From contig CM033399.1 of NCBI GenBank assembly GCA_019426215.1, forward strand, positions 24,747,022-24,811,021: DNA of 64,000 bases, given 5' to 3'. Shown in pieces: positions 35,554-48,207 of the stretch. This stretch comes from Buddleja alternifolia (lineage: Eukaryota > Streptophyta > Magnoliopsida > Lamiales > Scrophulariaceae). The translations under genes were made by a program, and so were the position numbers. Each line of letters begins with the position of its first letter. Position 1 is the stretch's first letter. The notes beneath the pieces are model-generated. The model worked only from the letters and a program-made list of their open reading frames with translations, was not told the DNA's origin and did no database searches.

Positions 35554-36454
35554 AGGTAATGGATTCTTGGTGTATTTATATGTATATAACTGTATATACA
35601 TTAGGTTTGAAATAATAAATGACTTTGAATTTCTTATTTTGTGAGCTCAATTGAAATCTAGATTTTTCTACATTGAATTGTTTGTTGTACCTATGATTTT
35701 AGCTAGAATTCGTGGGTCTAGGGCTTTTTGCTGTGTAGATGATTAATTTCTTGTTTAGGTATACGAGATAGTATTTAGGATTAAAAAATTGAAGATGTGG
35801 ATATGAAATTGAAGTACCAGTAAATCTGTAATTCAAATTGGAATAGGTTTTTCGTCAATTTTGTTTTTATGAGCTCAATTTTATGGATCCAAACGTGATA
35901 TTAGAGTAACCTAGGGAAAACGGGGGATTTTGAATGGTTGTAATATGAAGAAATTGAAGATGTATATATGAAAATGAAGTACTGTAATGCGAATTTGAAT
36001 AGGTTCTTGTCAATTGCGTTTTTGTGAGCTCAATTTTATGGATGGGTAAAACAAGTAATTCATGTAAAAAAACACTAACTTTCAAATAAATGAATAGTAG
36101 TTTCGAAATATATAAAATTTATCGATATTGTACACGGCGTCCTCTCATGCTATAAAATTCATCTATACTTCATTTATTAAAGATAAAAAATTCTTTCAGT
36201 ATTTTTCATTCTACTTGATTCTATCTTTTTTAATTGGAGTTACTAACCTTGTCCAATTATTCGTAGAATATTAAAATATAAAGAAGAACTTTGATATATC
36301 AAGAATAATAATTTATAAAAAAAAGTAATAATAACTTCTGAATATTAAAATAAAAATTAAATTAAAATTAAAAGAACTTTTATAGTGTTTTGATAAGAGT
36401 TATCTCACATGAGAAATTTGAATTAGGAAAAAGGGAATATAAATCAGAATCTAG

Positions 36455-36930
36455 ATGGGTCGAAGTTGGATTTTAGCGGATCGTATGTTGGAGCAATATG
36501 AGAAAGGGGTGAAAGAGTTCATCAAGTTTGCGGTTGAGCATGCACCAGATCCGACTAGGATCACTTGCCCGTGTTGACGTTGTTATTTTGGAAAGAGAAT
36601 TAGTCCACGTGACTTGAAAGATCATTTGGTGTGTAATGGAATTGATAAAAGCTACACACGTTGGACAAGAAACGGTGAAAGCAATGCCACGTCAGATGAT
36701 TTGGGTGGTACATCATATCCATCACAGGATTTGGACATGGATGATTATGAGCCTGATACTTTGAAGAGATGACAAATGCGATTGAGGAGGATTTGCGAAA
36801 TTGTCCTACAATGTTTGACAATTTGATAAGTGATTCAAAGACACCATTGTATAGTGGTAGTAAATTCACAAGATTGAAAGCAGTTCTAAACCTCTACAAG
36901 TTAAAAGCCAACAATGGATGGAGTGATAAG
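36455..36930 (+). pseudogene. Element E TNP2-type transposase, N-terminal part
   Basis: MGRSWILADRMLEQYEKGV starts the transposase-associated domain, which has a zinc-finger-like CPC and RC pair split by a TGA (near 36575). It continues through HLVCNGIDKSYTRW and acidic sequence, with more stops after 36770, up to YKLKANNGWSD. Element F begins at 36931. TNP2-like transposases recognise the CACTA termini and cut them. About 60 residues normally found before the MGYERIYACLNDC block are absent on both sides of F. Confidence 0.8.
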
Positions 36931-39030
36931 TGTTAGAATTAGTGCCCGGTGCACCAATTATTGGGCGCCATTCTTTGTAATAGTAACTCTAGAGTTGAAC
37001 AAGCGTTTTCTTATAAATAAAGTCAATCTCTTTTTAATGTGTGGCATGTCTTTATTCTTAAATTAGTTTTTACTTTGGCTTAGAAAAAAGTCCCGAAGGA
37101 TCACACATAGCTATGGGACATCATTGCACATTGGGCGTGGCAATGATGGAATATGTCTTGAAGGTTGTGATCTTTAAACATTGTTCCAAGTCGTGAAAGG
37201 GTTCATCGAGATAAAGGGATATCGATGCAACCCAAAAGACTTGCTCATATGATGCATACTCTGGTAGAAGTGTATCTCGTTCCATAGATACTGGCACGGT
37301 GAAAGCCAATGCATATATGAGGGTTGCCATTGTGGTAATGGGCGAACTGAACAACCCCATGGAAGTTCCTGAAATGGATTCCCTGTCGAATGTGGAACTT
37401 CCAGTGATCTTGTAGTATAAGAGTAATCCTTATGGACCTACGATTCCATTGGATGTCTTATGCGTAACCGCGCATGTTCTTGATTTGTTACATGATCACT
37501 TTAGATGATCGAATATGGGCAAATTCAGACATGCACGTGAGAATCAAGAGGAATCTATCTCTGACATTAGCCAGTCGGTTAATCTCCTATGGTTACATAG
37601 TGAATCGACTTAAGGAATCTTCGGCTGAAGTACGATATCCAAAGAGGCGTAGGATTTCCTCGTTTAGATAGTCGAAGTCGATTTCACATAACGTGGGAAA
37701 CTTAGTATTGAATTAATAGAGCTTCGACCTTAGCTAATGCTCTAGATTCAATCGGGAGATTAGATAGAGAGACCTTACTTATGCGAGGATCAAGATCGCA
37801 AAAGGCGTATCTTTACTTTCGTTTTATCTAGGTCTTCGGGACCCTATGCTAGGTGGGCAACCGCTATTTGTAAGTGCCGAGAATTAGCTTGGTGACTATT
37901 CGAGGCTTGATTAAATCAAATGATTGATTTAATCTAGTACTTTCCATTTTAGGAAGGTACACTAGCACTGTGGGAAGGTGTACTTACTACTAGATAGAAA
38001 CGAGCCTAAGGGGTCACACACTAACTCGAGAGTGTCACTGCTTGAATAGATGTGATTAATCAATTTCGAGAAAATTGAGGGAATTAGGAAAGTTTAGTAC
38101 TTTCCTAATATGGAATATAAATTAATTGAAGGATTCAATTAATTTTACTCTTTTAATTAATCTTGTAGAATTAATTAAATTAATGGACCTAGTAGAGACC
38201 AAGTATTTTATTTAATTGGGTGGAGCCCAAGTTAAATAAATAATTGTTGGAATTAGTTGGCTGGATTTAATTTGTCTTGTATTTAATTGATGGGTTGCAC
38301 CTATAATTAAATTGAGAAGTCAAAATTAAATCCTAAAGTCCAATTAAATGGAGTTGACCGATTTGTGAGTGTAAATAAGGGAGGGGGCGATTTTATGTGT
38401 GGTGGAAGAGGAAAAGAGTTTTCCCCTCCTCCAAGTCTTCATAGGATAAGGATTACTAGAGAGTTTGGGAGAAAGGAAGTTTTCTTTTCCTAATAGGACT
38501 CTAGGTAATGTTCACCTATAAATAAGAGATGAAGGAGACTAAAATAGATGATGAAAAAGCTGAAAAATCCGCCCCCCTCTCTTATACCTAAAATCGGTCA
38601 CCTTTCTCCTCTTTCCAACAAGACGTCGTTCTATTCATGTGTTGAATTAAACGACTTCGAAAATATTCCTACATCTCACATAATCAAGCCTAAGTTCAGC
38701 TTAGAATCGTTTTGTTGTCTAGCACGCAAGGCAAGAAGATTGGTGACTTGAACGAGGTGTGGATACATCTTAGAGGTGCGACGCTTGGAGCACTCTAAAC
38801 CGGGAGATGCGAAAAACGACGGGCAATTTCTCACCCAAGGGAAATTGTGTGGATTTGCACCACAGGGTTGTTGAGATCCAAAGTACAAGGTGAAACGAAA
38901 TTTTCGAAAGGTATAATTTCGTTTACCTCATTAAATTCGATCGAACCAATTCCATATTCTTGTTTTCGGATGGTTGTACGTTTACTTTTGTAAAATTTTA
39001 ATTTCCGCTGCCACGAACGTGCGTACAACT
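36931..39030 (+). repeat. Element F 5' LTR
   Basis: About 2.1 kb. The start is exact (TGTTAGAATT). The end is inferred near 39028 (GTGCGTACAAC) from the usual CA-ended LTR shape. No clear tRNA-Met primer site follows, so the primer site is mutated or different. Confidence 0.75.
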
Positions 39031-40373
39031 GATTTGAAAAATCGCGAACAGTAACAGCCACTGCACGCGGTGCCCAGGCGTGGGGTAACCCACGCCCAGG
39101 AGCGCGGATGACCACGCCTAGGCGTGGTCAACAGAAAGTTAAATAATTTTTATTTTTTTCCTTTCTTCGTACTTTCTGAAGGTGGGTGACCCAAAGACCT
39201 TACCTATGATGTTTTAGACTTGTAAACTCTGAGAAAGGTTTTAGAAATCAATATCGAACTTATCCCAATGATATTTGCAATCTAGTTTGAATGATGAATG
39301 GGTAAAATTTACTTTATCACATGTATGTTTGTCGCTTGGCATGTTTATGTGATAAAAGGATGAACCACGAGCCTAGTCGTAGTGTTGGTTTTCTATGTAT
39401 GTAATTATTCTAGAGTTGTAAATAATAGCCGGTTTGGCTCTTTCCTTTTCGTATAGTAGATTAGTAGTTTTTGATATTCTATGTAATCAAAGACGGAGCA
39501 TGGAGACGGAGCCAAGACTTGAAGACTTGTATGCTGAGACGATACCATTGTAATAATCTAGGCTGTGTTTTTATTTTCTAGAATGTCCAAACCCACTTTG
39601 GCTCGAGTGGGTTGCTAGGTTAGGGCTTGAGGTGGTTCATCCTCAATTTTACCGCTTTGTGGATGTTTTACTTATCTGTCTATGATGATTATGTGATGTA
39701 ATGCATGCATCGGATAGATAATTAGAACAAGATAATTAAATCTGATGAGACCCCCCAATAAGCATGTTATAATTCCCTCCTGTGAAAATATTAGGCTTAT
39801 ATGATATTAAGAATGGAGTTCTATTATCATGCCTTCCATCATAAGTATACACCATGTGAAACGCCGCTAAAGGTTCAATCCTTTTGTTTAGAAAATGGGG
39901 TGGATTGGATCCGAGGTAGGTTGTGAGTGTTTACTAAGCACTACGGTGCCCCGTGGAAATCGGTTGGTTTCATTGCTTTGCTCAGAAAATGGGGGCAATG
40001 AAATTGATGGTTATACATGGGATACTTGATGGGTCGAGCCTAACATCGTCCCTCATGTGTTAGTTCAGAAAATGGGGCACATGTGGGAGATGAGGAAAAC
40101 CATCTTGAGAACTATCTAAAAAAGATAGAAGGTCCGGTAAGGCTACTATTCAAAATCATCGTATATTAGCTCAAAAAATGGGGCATATGATGAAGTGAGA
40201 ATGGATCTCAAGCCCACTAAAGAAACTAACGTTTCTTCAAATCATGTCAAGAGGGTGGTATGATTTGAGAAAAATAGTGGGAGACTTGTACAATTAAAGA
40301 CCAAATTGTATAAGGACTTTATTTGAAAATCCGTTATTGATTGTCTGTTATGCATTTTTGTAGATAAACGAAA
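39031..40373 (+). other. Element F untranslated leader with structured RNA array
   Basis: 1.3 kb with no reading frame. In order: a GTAA-capped perfect 8-bp hairpin (39077-39096); a perfect 20-bp palindrome (39110-39129); an 8-bp hairpin (39590-39597/39606-39613) and a 6-bp hairpin (39627-39632/39641-39646); then four hairpins with a nearly constant 18-nt loop at 39872-39911, 39964-40007, 40044-40092 and 40056-40093 shifted by about 100 (that is 40156-40193). Gag starts 180 bases later. See the findings for the pairing. Confidence 0.8.
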
Positions 40374-41623
40374 ATGACCAATAATCCTTTCAAAATCCTA
40401 ATTGAAACAAACAAATTGACTGGATCAAACTTTGAAGATTGGCTTCGTAACCTTAAGATTATCCTTTCTTCTAAAAGAAGACAATATGTGCTTGACATAC
40501 CAGTGCAAGATGAGCCGGAAGAGGATTCATCTAATGATGAAAAGTTCCAGTACTAACAATGGAAGGAAGATGACATGTAAGTGTGATGTCTCATGTTGGC
40601 CTCTATGAGCAACGAGTTGCAGAGACAACATGAGACGATCGAGAATGCTGCGTCAATCCTTCTTTATTTGCAAGAGCTGTATGGCACTAGAATAGGCGAG
40701 AAAGATATGCTATCTCCAAGGAGCTCTTCAAAGCTCGAATGACTGAAAACTCTGATGTAAGTGTGCACGTACTTAAAATGATCGGGCTAATTGAAGAATT
40801 GGCTGGTCTGGGCGTGGCACTTGACAATGAGCTTTCTATGGATTTGGTCCTACAGTCATTGCCTAACTCTCATGATCAATTTTTGGTCAATTTCAACACG
40901 AACCAACTTGAAGCAAAGCTTCCTGAGCTGTTGAACATGTTGAAGACTGCTGAAAGCACCATCAAGAAGGATAAACCGGTGCTTCTTAAGAATTCTTCAT
41001 CAAAAGCCAAGAAGGGTAACAAGAAGAAGAATAAGACTAAGAAGCTGAAAGGTAATGGTGGTGTGAAGAAGGGTAAGAAATCCAAGTCTAAAAAGTCTGA
41101 TGAGTGCTTCAAATGTGGAAAAGTTGGGCACTGGCAAAGGAACTACAAAGAGCCTCCGGCTCAAGGTATGTTCTTTGTTGAAGTTAACTTCACTGTTAAC
41201 AATTCTTCTTGGGTTTTTGACACTGGATGCAGTGTTCATATCTGCAATGATTTGCAGGTGATGAAAAGAACCAAGGAGCTAAATAGAGGAGATATGACCC
41301 TGCGGATGGGGAATGGAGCATTGGTTGCTGCCAAAGCCGTGGGGACAATCTACTTAGAGTTAGGAGATAGGAAATTAGTTTTACATTCCGTTTATTTTGT
41401 TCCTAAAATAATAAGAAATATTATCTCGATTCCGGTTTTGGATAAAGAAGGATATTATTTTGAGATTTGTAATAAAAGTTTGCTTTTGTTTTATGAATCG
41501 TCTCTTGTTATGGAATCAAAAATGAAGGATGGAATGTATACTATATCCCCAATAATTTGGAATCTCAATATTCAACAAAGTAACAAACGTAAACAAGATA
41601 ATCAAGTAAACGTACAAATGTGA
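40374..41623 (+). pseudogene. Element F gag and protease (broken)
   Basis: Gag starts MTNNPFKILIETNKLTGSNF and stops at codon 61. After a damaged stretch it is open from 40739 (MTENSDVSVHVLKMIGLIEE). A very Lys-rich segment precedes the zinc knuckle CFKCGKVGHWQRNY, whose last Cys is Tyr. The protease motif is FDTGCSVHIC, followed by the conserved LHSVYFVPKIIRNIISI block. The frame ends at a TGA where the integrase WHERLGH block predicts Trp. Confidence 0.85.
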
Positions 41624-42120
41624 CACGAAAGACTTGGACATATTTCCAAAGAAAGAATTCGAACAATGGCAAAACATTTAGGTGTAAATGACTTAGATGA
41701 ATTGTCAAGTTGCGAATAATGTCTTAAAGGAAAAATGACCAAGTTACCATTTTTGGGGAAAGCTGAACGAGCCACAAAACCATTGGACTTGGTCCATACG
41801 GACGTGTGTGGGCCAATGAGTGTGAGCACTCATGGTAACCAAAGCTACTTCATAACTTTTTCCGATGATTATTCACGGTTTGGTTACTTATATCTTATGA
41901 GATATAAATCTGAATCCTTTGAGAAGTTTAAGGAGTTCAGAAATGAAGTAGAGAAATAACTTGGTAGAAGTATTAAGGCTCTTTGATCGGATCGAGGAGG
42001 AGAATACTTGTCTACCGAGTTTCTTGATTATCTTAGAGAAAATGGAATTCTCTCACAGTGAACACCGCCTGGCACGCCTCAACATATCAGGGTAGCCGAT
42101 GTAGGAATCGAACATTGCTA
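41624..42120 (+). pseudogene. Element F integrase core (broken)
   Basis: HERLGHISKERIRTM, then CLKGKMTKLPF (a stop splits the CxxC), LVHTDVCGPMSVS with the first Asp, and DDYSRFGYLYLM. The frame is open at 41735-41959, then stops around SDRGGEYLSTEF. The segment carrying the catalytic Glu is lost in a frame change near 42100, where NRTLLDMVRSM resumes. Confidence 0.85.
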
Positions 42121-44257
42121 GATATGGTTCGATCCATGATAGGTTTCACTAAAGTTCCTAAGTCCATGTGGGGCTATGCTCTTGAAGCGGTTGTCTATCT
42201 GTTGAATAGATTGCCTAGCAAGACGGTGCCTAATACCCCATATGAAAGTTGGTGTGGAAAGACGCCCTCATATAATCAATTGAGAATATGGGGGTGTCCA
42301 GCTTATGTAAAGCACTTAGTGGGAGACAAATTGGACCCCAAGTCCTCTTTGTGTTATTTTGTAGGATATCCAAAGGAAACTGTTGGATATTACTTCTACA
42401 GCCCAACGGAACAAAAGGTTATTGTTTTGAGAAATGCCAATTTCTTGGAGAGGGGTCACCTTCTAGATAGGAAAGGCGAGGCTGTAGAACTTGATGAGGT
42501 CCATGAGAATGGATCAAGTCAAGAGATACAAATTAACCCACCCGACACCAACGAGGCTACATCAGAGGCACCCACTGAAAATACACAACCTTTGAGGAGA
42601 TCAAAGAAGATCCCAAAGAAGCCTGAAAGATGGCTAGGCCTATTGCAAGAAGAGGGCACTCAAGATTCTCCTCTGGACTCTGATCCAAAGAGTTTTAAGA
42701 GTGCAATGTCTGACATTGATTCGAGGAGATGGCTAGAGGCCATGACATCCGAAATGGACTCCATGTACTCCAACAAGGTATGGACCTTGGTTGACCCACC
42801 TGAGGGCTTCAAGCCCATTAGCTATAAGTGGGTCTACAAGCGAAAGCTTAGAGTCGATGGAGAGGTAGTCACCTATAAGGCTCGCCTCGTGGCAAAAGGA
42901 TTTACTCAAAGACAAGGGATTGACTATGAGGAAACCTTCTCGCCAGTGGCTATGCTGAAATCCATTAGGATTATGCTTGCAATATCTGCATATTTTGATT
43001 ATGAAATATGGTAGATGGATGTAAAGACTGCATTCCTCAATGGAGAAATTGAGGAAGAGATTTATATGCAACAGCCAGAAGGCTTTACATCCAAAGGGAG
43101 CGAACACAAAGTGTGTAAACTCCAAAGGTCCATCTATGGACTTAAGCAAGCTTCTCGAAGTTGGAACAAACGTTTTGACACTGTCATACAAGAGTATGGA
43201 TACGTTCAAAATGTTGAAGAGGCATGTGTGTATAAGAAAGATAGTGGGAGCGCAGTCACGTTCATCATACTTTATGTCGATGACATCCTACTAATTGGAA
43301 ATGATGTAGGGATGATGTAGTCAACTAAAGTGTGGCTCTCTAATAAATTCTCCATGAAATATGGGAGAGGCGTCCTACATACTCGGTATGAAGATCTATA
43401 GGGATAGATCAAATAGGATGCTAGGTCTCTCCCAATCTGCATATGTCGATCGCGTACTCAAAAGATTTGAAATGGAAGAGTCCAAGAAGGGATTCTTGCC
43501 AATAGGACATGGCATCACACTTTCCAAGTCTATGTGCCCAAAGACTGAGGAAGAAAGAGTGAAAAAGTCTAAAACTCCCTATGCTTCTGCGATAGGTAGT
43601 ATAATGTACGCGATGATATGCACAAGACCCAATGTAGCTTACGCATTGAGTGCGTGCAGTCGATATCAAGCGAATCCAGGCATGGCACACTGGAGTTCGG
43701 TGAAAACAATCCTTAAATATCTAATGAGAACTAAGGAATTGTTCTTGATATACGGGCAAGGAAAATTGAAATTAGAGGGGTTTACTGATTCGAGTTTCCA
43801 ATCCGACAAGGATGACTCAAAGTCGGTCTCTGGGTTTGTATTTTTGCTTAATGGCGGAGCGGTTAGATGGAAGAGTTCTAAGCAAGCAACCATAGCCGAC
43901 TCCACCACTGAAGCAGAATTCATTGCAGCAAATGAGGCTGCAAAAGAAGCTGTTTGGATGAGGGACTTCATCCAAGAATTGGGTGTCGTTCCATCCGTTG
44001 TTGATCCAGTAACGGTATACTGTGATAACAACGGGGCTATTGCGCAAGCAAAAGAGCCAAGGTCTCATCAGAAATCCAAACATGTTCTGAGGAAATTCCA
44101 ATTGATACGAGAAATCATTGGAAGAGGCGACGTGCGAATGGAGCGCGTGGATACAGAGGACAACACAGCAGACCCACTCACCAAACCCCTTATCCAAAAA
44201 GTATTTGAAGGACATCTGGGAAGAATGGGCCTTAAGTACATGGGCAATTGGCGCTAG
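42121..44257 (+). pseudogene. Element F integrase C-terminus, reverse transcriptase and RNase H
   Basis: Open from about 42058 to 43014 through the integrase C-terminal region (PYESWCGKTPSYNQLRIWGC) into RT (YKARLVAKGFTQRQGIDYEET). A TAG replaces the Gln just before MDVKTAFLNGEIEEEI. RT continues to the intact LYVDDILLIGND, a stop and frameshift follow at 43318-43360, then RNase H runs to 44257 (CDNNGAIAQAKEPRSHQKS, ending DPLTKPLIQKVFEGHLGRMG). The catalytic residues are present; only a few point lesions separate it from an open frame. Confidence 0.9.
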
Positions 44258-44271
44258 GGCAAGTGGGAGAT

Positions 44272-45240
44272 TGTTAGAGTTAGTGCCCGACGCACCTATT
44301 ATTGGGCGCCATTCTTTGTAATAGTAACTCTAGAGTTGAACAATCATTTTCTTATAAATAAAGTCAATCTCTTTTTTATGTGTGGCATGTCTTTATTCTT
44401 AAATTAGTTTTTACTTTGGCTTAGAATAAAGTCCCGAAGGATCACACATAGCTATGGGACATCATTGCACAATAGGTGTGGCAATGATGGAATATGTCTC
44501 GAAGGCTGTGATCTTTAAACATTGTTCCAAGTCGTGAAAGGGTTCATCGAGATAAAGGGATATCGATGCAACCCAAAAGACTTGCTCATATGATGCATAC
44601 CAAAAGATACTTGCAATGCATCTATGGGGGTTGCTTGGTAATGCGAACTACCCCTCCTGGGTAGAAGTGTATCTGGACCTAAGATTCCATTAGATACTGG
44701 CATCGGTGACAACGTCAAGTGCATCTATCTCTGGGGGTTGGCATTGGTAATGGGCGAACTAGATAGTCAACACCCATGGAAGTGCTCTAGATTCTGAAAT
44801 GGATTCCGAGGATCAAGATCGACTTTCGTTTTATGTGGAACTAGGTCCAGTGAGTCTTGTAGTATAAGAGTAATCTAGTACTTTCGATTTTGGAGCACTG
44901 TGGGAAGGTGTATTACTACTAGATTAAGGGGACTGTCACTGCTAATCAATGCGTTTAGTACTTTCCCGATTCAATTAATTTTACTCTTTTAATTAATCGA
45001 CCAGTCCAAGTATTTTATTTAATTGGGTCAAGTTAAATAAATAATTGTTGGAATTAGTTGGTTGATTTAATTTGATTTGTTACACGATCACTTTAGATGA
45101 TCGAATATGGGCAAACTCAGACATGCACGTCTTACGTAGTAAGGCATGTGAGAATTAAGAGGAATCTATCTCTGACATTAGCCAGTCGGTTAATCTCCTA
45201 TGGTTACATAGTGAATCGACTTAAGGAATCTTCGGCCGTA
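44272..45240 (+). repeat. Element F 3' LTR, shortened and scrambled
   Basis: The first ~330 bp are collinear with 36931-37260. After that, short blocks of the 5' LTR appear out of order and with repeats, ending with blocks equivalent to 38130-38275 and then 37485-37625. CACTA sequence resumes at about 45262. Confidence 0.75.
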
Positions 45241-45261
45241 ATCGTACTTATTAGCCTAAAC

Positions 45262-47880
45262 GGATGTTAACCTCAATTGGCATGGGATATGAGAGGATAT
45301 ATGCTTGTCTCAATGATTGCATATTGTTTAGAAATGACTATGCATCATTGAAGGTATGTCCAAAATGTGGCGCCTCACGGTACAAGAAGAATGGATCTGC
45401 TCCTATCAAAACAATGTGGTATTTGCCCATAATATGTAGATTTAGGCGCATGCACAATAGTCAAGAGTTTGCCAAGGAGTTGACATGGTATGCTGATAGA
45501 ATGCTTGAAGAAGTGATTGAAGATGACAAGATTCGACACCCCTCAGATTCTCCTCAATGGAAAATGATTGATGATGATTTCCCTGAATTTGGGGAAGAAC
45601 CAAGAAACCTACGTCTTATATTGGCTACAGATGGCATGAACCCACATGGCTTGTAGAGTAGCTCACATAGTACATGGCTGGTGATTTTGATGATCTACAA
45701 CCTACCCCCATCGCTATGCATGAAGTGAGAGCATATAATGATGCCTATACTCATTTCTGGGCCGAAACAACCTAGAAATGATTTAGATGTCTACTTGGTT
45801 CCTTTAATTGAGGATTTGAAGGTGTTGTGGGAGACAGGTATTGAAGTATATGATGGGTTCAGAAAAGAAAGTTTTAATCTCAAAGTCATGTTGTTTGGAA
45901 CAATCAATGATTTTCCGGCAAGAGCTAATCTCGAGGGATATAGTGTACATGGCCAATGTGGATGCCCCATATGTGTCGAGAGTACAGATCAATATCAATT
46001 GCCACACTCTCAGAAATATGCATTCCAAGGGCATCGGAGATGGCTGAAGTGGAAACATCGATATCGTCAGTGGAAGAAAGCTTTCAATGGAAAGATAGAA
46101 GAAGGTCGAGCTCCTAAGTGCTTGACTAGTGAATAGGTGTTTGAGAAGGTAAAAGACTTGGATATCAAATTTGGAAAGACTTTTGCAGGTGGCCTTGCAT
46201 AAACTGGGTGTAAAAAGAGGTCAATTCTCTTTGAGTTTCCGTATTGGAAGTCCTTACATGTTAGACATTTTCTTGATATTATGCATATTGAGAAAAATGT
46301 ATTTGATAGTGTCATTGGTACACTTCTAAATGTGCCCGAAAAGATAAAAGATGGCATAAAGGCAACATTAGACTTGGTTGAAATGAAGATAAAAGGTAAA
46401 CTGACACCAACAAAGAAGGGAAAACATACTTATTTGCTTCCAGCAGCTCACACTCTATCTAGGAAAGAAAAAATTGCATTATGTGTCTTTCTTGATGGAG
46501 TGAAAGTTTCAGAAGGGTATTCTTCAAACATTAGCAGTATTGTATCAATAAAGGACTTGAAGCTAAAGCAGATGAAGACTCATGGATCATTTGCTACCAA
46601 TTGCTATACGGGCCATTTTACCAAAAAAGGTGAGAGAAACTATAACTAGATTGTGTTTCTTCTTCAAAGCAATGTGGAGCAAGGTGTTTGATCCAGAACA
46701 ATTGCTTGCACTTCAGAAACAAATTGTCATCACTTTGTGTGAGCTTGAGATGTATTTTCCAGCTGTGTTTTTTGATATAATGACTCACCTACCTGTTCAC
46801 TTGGTTAGAGACACACAACTATGTCAACCGCCTTTTATGCGATCTATGTATCCGGTTTAGTGTTACATGAAGGTATTGAAAGGCTACGTGAAAAATCGTA
46901 GTCGATCGGAAGGTTGCATTGTTGAACGGTACATAGTTGATGAAGCCATTACATTTTGCACAGAACATCTGGTAGATTTTAACGTTGCAGAGCTTCCAAA
47001 GTCTCATGTTGTGGGAGGGAGAACAGAAGGAGAAAGCATAATTAGAAAGCCATTAGTTAGTGTTCCTTGCACACAAAGGGAGCAGGCACACCTATATGTG
47101 CTCCACAACACCAGTGAGGTTGACCCATATGTTGAAGAGCACAAGGAACAACTTAGGAGATTAAATCCAAATAAAAATGAGAGCTGAATTTCAAGAGAGC
47201 ATAATAAGAGTTTCATCGATTGGTTCCGAAAGCATATTTAAGAGAAACACAAAGGGAATCCAAATTAAGTTTTAGATAAATTGACACGGTTGTAGATGGG
47301 TCCGGGCAGATTAGTATTTTGTTATTCAGGTTATCTTATAAATGGTCGCACATTCTATACCAAAAACCAAGATGAACGAAGTACAATGCAGAATAGTGGG
47401 GTGAGTCTTGTAGCTCAAGCAATGCATATCTCATAGCTTAAGCAATGCATATCTCAAGTGCGAAAGATAAGAACCCTATCTATGCCAATTTTTCATATTA
47501 TGGGGTGATTGAACGTATATGGGAACTGGATTATAGTTGGTTTCGGGTGCTTGTATTTGGGTGTAGGTGGGTTGACAATAAAAATGGTGTCTAAAATAAT
47601 GAAATAGGCTTCACTCGAGTAGACCTTGAAACGGTGGCATACAAAGATGAACCGTTAATTTTGGCATCACAAGCTAAGCAAGTGTTTTTTGTCACCCTAT
47701 TGATAAGAGGTGGTCCATTGTTTTATCGGCAAACAAAAATACTTGTATTGAGGATGATGATGAAGAAAGTGAAGATGATGGAGGAAATCCTATCTTAGGT
47801 GATTCACAATCAATTGATAGTGATGATGACTTGGATATCAGTGATGATGAATTGTATATGTGACAAGATCACCAAGAGGG
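45262..47880 (+). pseudogene. Element E TNP2-type transposase, central and C-terminal part
   Basis: Continues the gene cut at 36930. LTSIGMGYERIYACLNDC opens the transposase core, followed by CPKCGASRYKKNG, DGMNPHG, LVPLIEDLKVLWETG, GYSVHGQCGCPIC, RHFLDIMHIEKNVFDSVIGTLLN and the DUF4218-type LCELEMYFPAVFFDIMTHLPVHL. A DUF4216-type segment follows (about 47390-47880, GVSLVAQAMHIS and an acidic tail). At least six stops or shifts (near 45656, 46134, 46200, 46648, 46858, 47185) break it. The gene would be the cut-and-paste enzyme of the element. Confidence 0.87.
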
Positions 47881-48207
47881 GATATGGATTAATCCATCAG
47901 TTTGTCGGCGTACTAAAAAAATGGTTATACCTATGGGAAGCAAAAGACTACTAAGCCAACGATAAAAAAAAACGATGAAAGGCATTTGAACATATTTGAT
48001 AATTATATGATAGACTTATTTTCTGATCTTTAAATTCTGAAATAAAGTAAAAAATATAGGATATTCATGGCATCTTCATAGATTTCATAAGTGAGTTTAC
48101 TTTAACAAGAAATAATCTATGCATTTTTGTAATCTTTATTACTTCTAGTTTAAAATTATGTTGTTGGTATATGAATCTAACTTCTGTATTTTTGGCTTTT
48201 GTAGGTC

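Larger units (their letters stand above)
36931..45240 (+). mobile_element. Element F: Copia retrotransposon inside CACTA E (degenerate)
   Basis: The 5' LTR starts TGTTAGAATTAGTGCCC at 36931. The pol is plus strand (40374-44257), and the polypurine tract GGGCAAGTGGGAGATTG at 44256-44273 abuts the 3' LTR. There is no target-site duplication, because the 3' LTR is rearranged and the adjacent CACTA sequence is deleted. Its pol is closest in this window to element B. Confidence 0.85.

Noticed and set aside
36931..39030. Short frames inside the F LTR as host genes
   Set aside because: They lie within an LTR repeated at 44272 and lack codon or domain support.
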